Source: Solirubrobacterales bacterium (lineage in GTDB: Bacteria; Actinomycetota; Thermoleophilia; Solirubrobacterales; Solirubrobacteraceae). Taken from it: DNA of 11,063 nt. Shown one piece after another: positions 5,603 through 11,063 of the stretch (within the stretch, counting starts at the first letter, position 1; the number at the start of each line of letters is the position of its first letter). Below the pieces are notes generated by a model. It did not search any database and was not told the DNA's origin. It worked only from the letters and a program-made list of their open reading frames with translations. Made by a program: the position numbers and the translations under genes. The stretch lies in contig PLYX01000071.1 of NCBI GenBank assembly GCA_003151895.1, positions 1-11,063 on the forward strand, given 5' to 3'.

Positions 5603-7560
5603 AGCGGCGTGACCCCTCGCAGCGCGAAACCGTCGCGTAGCCTGCGCAACGCCTTCAGGTGCCTCAAAAGCAGCTCGGGCCCGATCTTCTGCCCGTCCCC
5701 TGCGAACCAGCAGCGCGAGGGGTCAGCCGAGCATCGATCGACCGTGAGGGTGAATCGTGCGTGGGCGAGCAGAGCATGGTCGTTGCCGCCGATCTGCCCC
5801 TGGTCGCCGACCGCCAGCACGGCCCCGCCCGCTTGCCGCTGCACCATCTGGGCGATCAGTGCCTTGCTCGTGGCCGCCTGCAGCACATCGACGCTGTGCC
5901 CGGAGGCGAGCACCTGCGCCGCCACGTCCGCGTCGGCGAGGCGCTCACCGACCATCTCGCGCAGGCGACCGTGATGCAGGCGACCCTCGCTGACGGAGAT
6001 GCTCACCTGTGTGCCGCGCGCCTCGACAGCCAGCCGTCCCCGAAGCGAGAGCTCTGTGAGCGCCTCGCTGACCGCCTCGCTCCAGGCGCTCGGTGCACGC
6101 AGATCCCCGAGCTTCTCATCCAGCCGCAGCGGCACCGCTCCGTTGTAGAGGCCTAGGATGACCCCTGGCCACAGCCCCGCTGGCAGCCAGCGCCGCAGGT
6201 CGCGGTGCAGCGAGGTCCCGCGTCCGCTTGCGATCCCGAGCATCATGCCTCGCTCCAACAGGCCCTGCAGCGCAGTGCGTACCGCGAGGTCGGGAAGCTC
6301 AAAGCGCCGGCTGGTCCAGCACACCGTGCCGTCATAGTCGAGCACGAGCCCCGCGAAGCGGGCATCGGCCAGTGCGGCTGCCCATTCGGCCGCGGCGGCC
6401 GTGTAGAGGTCGCGGGTCTCCCCGTCCTCACCCGCTCCCAGTGCAAGCATCTTGCGCTCTACCCCGCCAGCCGCCTGGGCGGGGACGCGCCCCCCCAGCG
6501 CCAGGCGATACAGCCGCCGTCCGAACGCAGGGACCGCGGGCCTTGCGACGTCGATCCCTGCAGCGACGCCCGCAGCGCCCGCGAGATGGATCGAGCGGTT
6601 CAGTAGCTCGATCACGGCCCGTGGCCACGGCGCCTCTACATGCCAGCGGCGTACATCCGCCTGCGCCGGCAGCGCCTGCGCCGTGCCGTCGGCGAGAGCT
6701 GCGGAGTCCGGGTCGCTGAGGACGATCACACTGACGCGATGCGAGCGCCTGGCAAAACCGGTGTGGCGACCGTGAGCAAAGTTGCGGTGGTCGGTGACCT
6801 GCACCGCCGCAAGGCCGCTCTCAACGAGGCGTACCTCAAGGTCGACCGCGACGCTCATCAGCGCGGGCGCCGCGAGCACCAGCACCTCTTCCCGCAACGG
6901 CGGCTCCTGCGGCGCCACCGCCAGCCGCGGGGGTAGCACCAGGTCCTTCAGGTAGCAGCGCAGCAGCAGCACCGCGATCTGGATGATGCTGCCGGTCGCT
7001 AGGAACCCGTCGGGCCGCGCCAGCGCTGGCAGCTGGATGATCTCCGTGTCGGGCCCGGCAAGCGGCTCGAGATCCCGCGCCGGGCGATGCGTGGCGAGCA
7101 CGGCGGGATCGAAGCGTCCCCGGCGGAACTCGCCGAGCGCCCTTCGCGCGTCTGGGTGCTTGGCCGAGGAGGAGATCAGCATCGCCCCGCGCCGCTCCAG
7201 CTGGGGCAGATCGAGTAGCTCAAGCGAGGTGCACGCACGCGCGGGCGCGCGGGCGAAGCATTCGTGCAGGCGGCCTGCGAGAACCGCGAGCGCCATCGTG
7301 CCGCCGGACCCTACGAACACTGCGGGGCCGCGCCCGAGCTCCGCGAGAGCGCGCATCAGCCCGTCCACACCGGCCTTAAGCGCCTGGGCGTAGGTGTCGT
7401 TGAGCGCATCGAGCTCGGTTGCGTATGGCAGCTTCACCTTGAAAGCATCGCGCGTGGGCAGGACGGAGCTGTCGTCCGAAGCCGAATTATCGGTCTCTAC
7501 GTTGCTCCGTTCGCGCCCCGCAGCCTCGGCCCAGGCCCTTGAGACCCTCGATCCCGCCAT
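5599..7560 (-). CDS. SIS-domain and HAD-phosphatase fusion protein
   Basis: This 653-residue protein combines two modules. Residues about 45-340 look like a double SIS (sugar isomerase) unit: VFVGSGGTMALA at 81-92, the serine-rich MLISSSAKHPD at 127-137, and a second half around 225-330. Residues about 400-645 form a Cof/sucrose-phosphatase-like HAD phosphatase. Motif I is DYDGT at 408-412 with both aspartates present, motif II is IASGRG (S445), a candidate motif III lysine is K566, and motif IV is GDQGQIGGND at 585-594. The HAD active site therefore appears complete. The likely chemistry is isomerisation and dephosphorylation of a phosphosugar; the substrate is unknown. No membrane segments are seen. 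The first 41 residues are low in structure, and an in-frame GTG at codon 42 is an alternative start. The stop overlaps the PRTase start by 4 bp. Confidence 0.82.
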   Translation of the reverse strand: MAGSRVSRAWAEAAGRERSNVETDNSASDDSSVLPTRDAFKVKLPYATELDALNDTYAQALKAGVDGLMRALAELGRGPAVFVGSGGTMALAVLAGRLHECFARAPARACTSLELLDLPQLERRGAMLISSSAKHPDARRALGEFRRGRFDPAVLATHRPARDLEPLAGPDTEIIQLPALARPDGFLATGSIIQIAVLLLRCYLKDLVLPPRLAVAPQEPPLREEVLVLAAPALMSVAVDLEVRLVESGLAAVQVTDHRNFAHGRHTGFARRSHRVSVIVLSDPDSAALADGTAQALPAQADVRRWHVEAPWPRAVIELLNRSIHLAGAAGVAAGIDVARPAVPAFGRRLYRLALGGRVPAQAAGGVERKMLALGAGEDGETRDLYTAAAAEWAAALADARFAGLVLDYDGTVCWTSRRFELPDLAVRTALQGLLERGMMLGIASGRGTSLHRDLRRWLPAGLWPGVILGLYNGAVPLRLDEKLGDLRAPSAWSEAVSEALTELSLRGRLAVEARGTQVSISVSEGRLHHGRLREMVGERLADADVAAQVLASGHSVDVLQAATSKALIAQMVQRQAGGAVLAVGDQGQIGGNDHALLAHARFTLTVDRCSADPSRCWFAGDGQKIGPELLLRHLKALRRLRDGFALRGVTPL

Positions 7561-7605
7561 CCCGCAAGGCCTGTTCAGATCTTGGTTAGCTCAGGGTCGA
7601 GGGCC

Positions 7606-8574
7606 TCAAAGGTTGCTCAGTAGCGTTCGAAATACCTCGACGTGGGGGACCCATACGGCCACGCCCTCGCGCCACTGGTGCTCGGCCTCCTGCTGATTCG
7701 CGCTGGGGCGCTCGGAGATCAGCATCACGGTGTGTGCGCCTGACGCGCCAGCCCGCACGACGCTCTCGGAAGGATCGAGGAGCAGCCAACGGCCCAGCGC
7801 GACGCCTTCGGCGAATGCGTCGAAACGCATCACGTTGTGCTCGGCGCCGGCCAGCAAACCCCAGCGCCCCTCGACATGAGCGTCCTCTGGGAGCGTGTCG
7901 CGAATCGCCGGCGTCTCCGGGTCGACGAGCACGATCGTCGGCGTCCCATCGTGGTGATATTGCACAGCGAGCACGCTGACGCTCTTGGCCCCCTCGATGA
8001 AGCTCGCAAGCTCAGCCTTGCTCGTCTCGGGGGTCACATCTCTACGCTCGGGCTCATAAGCCTCCCGCGGGAAGTCGTGGCGCTGCTGCAGAACCCCGAT
8101 CGCCGGGGTCGGGTCGGGTGGTTGCACGACCAGCGGCCTGTATCGGTCGAGCGCCGTTGAGATGTCCTCTTTCTGCAGGACCTGCGCAAGCTCGGGATCG
8201 ATCAGGACCACCTTCCCGGAGCGGATGCCCGCCACCAGCGAGTCTGAATACTTGTCGACGTCGACTGCGATCTCGACCCCGAGGTCCACCTCGGGAAGGT
8301 AGAAGTCCACGAGGACTATCGGCGCCTCGCCCCCCTCCTTGTCGACGGCAGCGCCCCAGCGTGAGACGACGTCGAAATCCTCGCCCGCGCGCTGCCGGTC
8401 AAAGACATCACGCAGGCCCGGCACCGCGTCAACGTCGAGCGTGATCACCATCGCCTCCGGCAAGCGCTGCGCCGACCCGTCGGGGCTCGCCACGCTCAGG
8501 CTCGCGACGATCACGGGCACGACATGGTGGCGATGACCGGGTACGGAATGGGGCTTGCCCTCGCGTGCGCTCAT
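7606..8574 (-). CDS. Unrecognised cytosolic protein, possible first operon gene
   Basis: I do not recognise this 322-residue acidic protein. It shows alternating hydrophobic strands and acidic loops, for example PIVLVDFYLPEVDLGVEI (84-101), KVVLIDPELAQVL, TIVLVDPETPAIRD, and near the end WLLLDPSES and HTVMLISERPS. The repeated '[VI]xLxDPE' pieces hint at an internal duplication, but this is weak. No catalytic motif, signal peptide or membrane helix is evident. It ends 45 bp before the SIS-HAD gene on the same strand, so it may share its transcript. The lack of a 4-bp overlap makes membership less certain than for the other five genes. The ATG at 8574 leaves only 12 bp to the divergent gene's start; GTGs near 8520 and 8514 (codons 19 and 21) are alternatives that would shorten it by about 20 residues. 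GC-rich codon use supports coding on this strand. Confidence 0.7.
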   Translation of the reverse strand: MSAREGKPHSVPGHRHHVVPVIVASLSVASPDGSAQRLPEAMVITLDVDAVPGLRDVFDRQRAGEDFDVVSRWGAAVDKEGGEAPIVLVDFYLPEVDLGVEIAVDVDKYSDSLVAGIRSGKVVLIDPELAQVLQKEDISTALDRYRPLVVQPPDPTPAIGVLQQRHDFPREAYEPERRDVTPETSKAELASFIEGAKSVSVLAVQYHHDGTPTIVLVDPETPAIRDTLPEDAHVEGRWGLLAGAEHNVMRFDAFAEGVALGRWLLLDPSESVVRAGASGAHTVMLISERPSANQQEAEHQWREGVAVWVPHVEVFRTLLSNL

Positions 8575-8586
8575 CCGCCAGAGATA

Positions 8587-9252
8587 ATGCCAGCCATGCT
8601 CGCGCGCGCATCGCCGAGGAGGCTCGCAGCGGCGGCTGTGACTGTCGTCGTCCTTGCGCTCGCCGGGGGCTTCGCGCTCGACGCCAAGTCCTTCGCGACC
8701 AGCCTGCTGGCCGAGATCGCAGGCGTGCTCGCGAGCGTCCTGCTGGTGGTTTTCATCGTGGACGTACTCGTTGAGCGTGAGCGGGCGCGTCGCTGGGAGC
8801 TGGTGTCAGCCGAGACGACTGCCGCGTTGCGGTTCGCAATCATCCGCGCGGGCCTGGACGTGTACCTGCTGCTACCGGCACCCCGCCCGCCCGCGGCGGA
8901 TCCATACACGATGAACCTCGGGGGTCGCGGAGCCCTCCCCGAGGCGCTCAGGACGCTCGCTGATGCAGTTCGCGCGACACAGGATCTGGGCGAGCTGAGC
9001 GAGGTGGTGGAGGATCTTCGCTCGCATCTCGCGCTCGTACGCGACGGCATCATGCCGCGCTTGCTGGCAATTGGCCAGCACGAGCTGGTCGCGCGGCTCG
9101 CGGCGCTCGAAGGAGGCCTTCAGGAGCTCGAGCACACGGCCTGGCTGCGCGAACGCTTCAGCGGGCTGCCCAACACGGCGGGAGATATCGCCGATGTCGT
9201 CGACGCCCTAGCCCGGGTGGGGGAGTTCGTTGACGACGATAGATCGATATGA
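8587..9252 (+). CDS. Small membrane protein with two N-terminal helices
   Basis: This 221-residue protein (from the ATG at 8587) has two hydrophobic segments, at about 13-31 (AAAAVTVVVLALAGGFAL) and 38-61 (ending VLLVVFIVDVLVERE). A long helical, charged domain rich in Leu, Ala and Glu follows and is expected in the cytoplasm. No enzyme motif is visible and I do not recognise a family. The frame is open back to an ATG at 8524, but that start would overlap the divergent gene by 51 bp, so 8587 or the ATG at 8596 is preferred. A GATAAT at 8583-8588 resembles a -10 box and would fit a leaderless transcript starting at 8596; no good -35 is seen. It may be independent of the operon or a membrane partner of it. 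The coding call is fairly sure; the function is unknown. Confidence 0.7.
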   Translation: MPAMLARASPRRLAAAAVTVVVLALAGGFALDAKSFATSLLAEIAGVLASVLLVVFIVDVLVERERARRWELVSAETTAALRFAIIRAGLDVYLLLPAPRPPAADPYTMNLGGRGALPEALRTLADAVRATQDLGELSEVVEDLRSHLALVRDGIMPRLLAIGQHELVARLAALEGGLQELEHTAWLRERFSGLPNTAGDIADVVDALARVGEFVDDDRSI

Positions 9253-9429
9253 GCGAACGTGCCGCTTCCGTCCAGTGGCGTGGGCGGACATCCACGCGAT
9301 CACGCCGGGCGCGTCGGCACTGAACTCGCGAGCTGCCTTGACGCGACCGTGGAAGCTGATGACACGGAAGCGGACCTCCGGGCGCGGATCCAGCGCAAGC
9401 AGCAGATCGCTGAAACTCGTAGCGCGCAT
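9208..9429 (-). CDS. Small hypothetical ORF, uncertain
   Basis: This 73-residue ORF begins MRATSFSDLLLALDPRP and continues with FRVISFHGRVKAAREFSADA. Third codon positions are mostly G or C and composition is balanced, unlike the Arg/Pro-rich shadow frames over the same bases; this is why it is listed. Against it, no clear ribosome-binding site precedes the ATG, it overlaps the membrane-protein gene's 3' end by 45 bp on the opposite strand, and it matches no family I know. A truncated remnant next to the IS1380 element is equally possible. Confidence 0.35.
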   Translation of the reverse strand: MRATSFSDLLLALDPRPEVRFRVISFHGRVKAAREFSADAPGVIAWMSAHATGRKRHVRSYRSIVVNELPHPG

Positions 9430-9681
9430 CTTTGGCGCGAACTACCCTTCGCCAGTCCTTGGGCTCTCTGAGCCTGAATCCACCGCATAACCTCGTGGAG
9501 GGCGGCGATCGGGGGATTGGTGCCCCGGATCGGGGGTGAGGCCGCCGGGCTGGGGTGCTGGTGGCTGTTGAGGGACGCCGGTGGAGTGTCGGGCGGGCGC
9601 GAAGTGTCGTTTTCAGGCAGCCGGAGCCGGCCGGGGCTGCTGGGCGGAATGTTGCGGGGTGTTCGGTGTGGGTTGGGGTGT
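9430..9681 (-). other. Non-coding stretch flanking the IS1380 transposase
   Basis: No convincing gene is present between the small ORF and the transposase stop. The segment is G-rich on the plus strand. It holds two copies of GATCGGGGG (9507-9515 and 9528-9536), the candidate left IS terminus at 9525, and a 6-bp GCAGCC/GGCTGC inverted repeat (9617-9622, 9635-9640) without a T-tract. ATG-started ORFs here are compositionally non-coding. Confidence 0.5.
9525..9535 (+). repeat. Candidate left inverted repeat of the IS1380 element
   Basis: CCGGATCGGGG pairs with the reverse complement of 11053-11063 (CCGGTACGGGG), with 9 of 11 matching and only the central AT/TA differing. A TGA follows a few bases inward on both sides. 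The match is short in a G-rich region, so chance is possible. Confidence 0.35.
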
Positions 9682-10989
9682 TCAGGCCGCGGCTGGGAGC
9701 GCGCGGATGCGCTCCAGCGCCTGGTTGAACTGTTCTCGCCAGGGCCAGCGGGCGGGTAGGTGAAGCGTCCATTGCCTGGCGGTGCGGGTCAGCCGGCCGG
9801 GGATCTGGAACAGTCGCCGGCGCCGGGTGGCCGCGGTGCGCCCCATTTGGTCGGGCAGGCCGATCATGGAAGTCCAGCGGCCGAGGTTGTGCGCGAGCGC
9901 CGCGATCACGCACCAGGCGCTGTTGGCGTGAAAGTTGCCGGGTGGGAAGTGCGCGAGCGCCTGGTCCTTCAGGTCGCGGATCGCGAGCTCCACGACGGCG
10001 TGCTCGCGGTGCTCTGACTCCACGACCGTGAGTGGCTCGGTGCGGTTGGTCGCAAACGCGAAGTGCTGCCAGGTGTCAAACAGCTGACCCTGCTCGCCCA
10101 GTGTGCGAACTCGGCGCACGATCAGCCGCCAGCCGTTCAGTGTGCTCTCGGCGATCTGCGCCTCGCCCGTGTCGGGATAGTCCTCCAGCGGCTGCCACTC
10201 ATCCTCGCCTATCTCATCGATCGCGTCGCGTACGCCCTTGTGCTGCTTGACGCCGATCGAGAACTCGACCCCCTGGCCGTCAAGCTTCTTGAACACCTTC
10301 TCCTTCTCAAAGCCCGAGTCGCCACGCACCAGGATCGTCCCGGTCGCCCCGGCGCGGCGCACCCTCGCCAGCAGCTCATCCAGGAAACGCTGTTGGCCGC
10401 GTTGGGTGTTCGCCGAGCCCTTGCGGTTACGGATGTGCAGCACCTCGCTGCTCCCCGCGCGCGTCGCGAGCAGCGGGTGGTAGCCCAGCTTCCTGGTGTA
10501 CCCGTAGCCGGCACCCTGCTTCTGATAGCCGCACACCTCGCCAATGAAGGAGTCGATGTCGATCACCAGCCGCTGATCGCCGGGACCAGCGCCCGCCTGC
10601 CACGCTCGTGCGAGCGTCTGGTCGAGTACCCGGTCCAGCTGGCGCACATGCCCGAAGGTGAACGCGCGCAGGAACGTCCCCAGCGTCGAAGGCGCCATCA
10701 CATCGTGTCCGAGCACCAGCCCCGTGCTGCCCGCGCGCAACACGTCCATGTCATCGATGCAGTCCCCACCGGCGAGCATCCCGGAGACCAGACTCATCAC
10801 CTTGCGGCCCGGCAATGCCCCGCCCGTGCGAGGAGAGAGATCGACCGTCTCGTTGACCAGCGCCTCGATCCCAAGGCGTCCCGCCAGACTCGCCGGCAGC
10901 ATCAGCCCCGCATCGGAAACCAACCGCTCATCGTCGAAGGCGACCCGCAACGAATCAGGCTTCACAACCGGCTGCTCATCCATCACCAT
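9682..10989 (-). CDS. IS1380-family transposase
   Basis: This is a 435-residue DDE transposase with the RNase H-like core expected for IS1380 elements. LVIDIDSFIGEVCG at 141-154 holds the first catalytic aspartate (D144 or D146). VRGDSGF at 221-227 holds the second (D224). VVELAIRDLKDQ at 332-343 supplies the glutamate (E334). The N-terminal region (LVSDAGLMLPASLAGRLG, then an MLAGGDCIDDMDVLR segment) and the basic C-terminal tail are typical of the family. Length is normal and the frame is uninterrupted, so the protein may be active. The ATG at 10989 is followed by further starts at codons 2 (GTG) and 3 (ATG), so the exact start is uncertain by two residues. It would catalyse transposition of its own element. 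It is not functionally tied to the operon but may have helped move it. Confidence 0.93.
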   Translation of the reverse strand: MVMDEQPVVKPDSLRVAFDDERLVSDAGLMLPASLAGRLGIEALVNETVDLSPRTGGALPGRKVMSLVSGMLAGGDCIDDMDVLRAGSTGLVLGHDVMAPSTLGTFLRAFTFGHVRQLDRVLDQTLARAWQAGAGPGDQRLVIDIDSFIGEVCGYQKQGAGYGYTRKLGYHPLLATRAGSSEVLHIRNRKGSANTQRGQQRFLDELLARVRRAGATGTILVRGDSGFEKEKVFKKLDGQGVEFSIGVKQHKGVRDAIDEIGEDEWQPLEDYPDTGEAQIAESTLNGWRLIVRRVRTLGEQGQLFDTWQHFAFATNRTEPLTVVESEHREHAVVELAIRDLKDQALAHFPPGNFHANSAWCVIAALAHNLGRWTSMIGLPDQMGRTAATRRRRLFQIPGRLTRTARQWTLHLPARWPWREQFNQALERIRALPAAA

Positions 10990-11052
10990 GTGGGTGACCT
11001 ATACAACCACTGAAAAGCCCTGCTCAGGAGGTCATTTAAGTAACCGTTCAGT

Positions 11053-11063
11053 CCCCGTACCGG
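11053..11063 (-). repeat. Candidate right inverted repeat of the IS1380 element
   Basis: On the minus strand this reads CCGGTACGGGG, the partner of 9525-9535. It lies 64 bp upstream of the transposase start. The repeat may extend beyond the window, so its outer limit is unknown. Confidence 0.35.

Larger units (their letters stand above)
9525..11063 (-). mobile_element. IS1380-family insertion sequence
   Basis: A full-length transposase gene is flanked by about 157 bp on its 3' side and 74 bp on its 5' side. The candidate ends are the imperfect inverted repeat at 9525-9535 and 11053-11063, giving about 1.54 kb, a normal size for the family. The right boundary coincides with the window end, so its true terminus and any target duplication cannot be checked. 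The element lies just beyond the accessory genes and, together with the left IS, brackets them. Confidence 0.6.

Noticed and set aside
7577..7640. tRNA-like pieces: TTAGCTCAG at 7586-7594 (D-arm-like) and GTTCGA at 7625-7630 (T-loop-like)
   Set aside because: No acceptor, anticodon or T stems pair, the spacing is too short, and the second piece is inside a coding region.
9617..9640. GCAGCC/GGCTGC hairpin as a terminator
   Set aside because: The stem is only 6 bp with a 12-nt loop, and there is no T-tract on either strand at the proper side.
9158..9913. A 251-codon minus-strand ORF overlapping the transposase C-terminus and the membrane gene
   Set aside because: The product is extremely rich in Arg, Pro and Ser, crosses the IS boundary and overlaps two better-supported genes.
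10063..11013. A 316-codon plus-strand ORF across the IS1380 transposase
   Set aside because: It is exactly antisense to a clear DDE transposase; such long shadow frames are normal at this GC content, and its product has no recognisable motif.
1..11063. CRISPR arrays or other tandem repeats
   Set aside because: No regularly spaced direct repeats were seen; the only short direct repeat noted is two copies of GATCGGGGG near 9510-9536.

Overview
The window is about 70 percent GC. Coding density is high, stop and start codons overlap by 4 bp, GTG starts occur, and third codon positions are strongly GC-biased. This points to a high-GC actinobacterium. A Thermoleophilia-type soil lineage is my guess, but no gene here is diagnostic.

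Layout. Positions 1-219 are the 3' end of an IS3-family transposase on the plus strand. It is followed by what looks like the IS end and a C-terminal scrap of a second, unrelated transposase (251-385). Positions 466-7560 hold a tight five-gene minus-strand operon. In transcription order it encodes a SIS-HAD fusion protein (7560-5599), a divergent phosphoribosyltransferase-like protein (5602-4517), an ORC/CDC6-like P-loop ATPase (4520-2568), an unrecognised alpha/beta protein (about 2568-1488) and a PfkB-family kinase (1491-466). Its internal junctions are ATGA, ATGA, TGATG and GTGA overlaps, so these genes are very probably co-translated. An unrecognised 322-residue protein (8574-7606, minus) lies 45 bp upstream and may be the first gene of the same transcript. 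A small protein with two membrane helices (8587-9252, plus) diverges from it. A small, uncertain minus-strand ORF follows at 9429-9208. An IS1380-family element with an intact transposase (10989-9682, minus) fills the right end, with a candidate imperfect terminal inverted repeat at 9525 and 11063.

How the genes may work together. Three neighbours carry chemistry on sugar phosphates or nucleotides: a ribokinase-fold kinase, a sugar-isomerase plus HAD phosphatase, and a PRPP-binding-type phosphoribosyltransferase. They are tied to an ATPase of a type that binds DNA or remodels complexes, and to an unknown Rossmann-like protein. As I recall, PRTase and ORC/CDC6 families of this kind have been noted in comparative-genomic surveys of prokaryotic conflict systems, but I cannot verify this here. 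The most economical reading is an accessory defence or stress system that makes or breaks down a modified sugar or nucleotide under control of the ATPase. The transposons on both sides fit a mobile accessory island. The substrate, the product and any antiphage role are not shown by the sequence.

The most notable local anomaly is at the start of the unrecognised alpha/beta gene. The coupled ATG at 2568 opens 18 plausible codons in a frame that joins the main ORF only if one base of a CCCC run (2513-2516) is removed.
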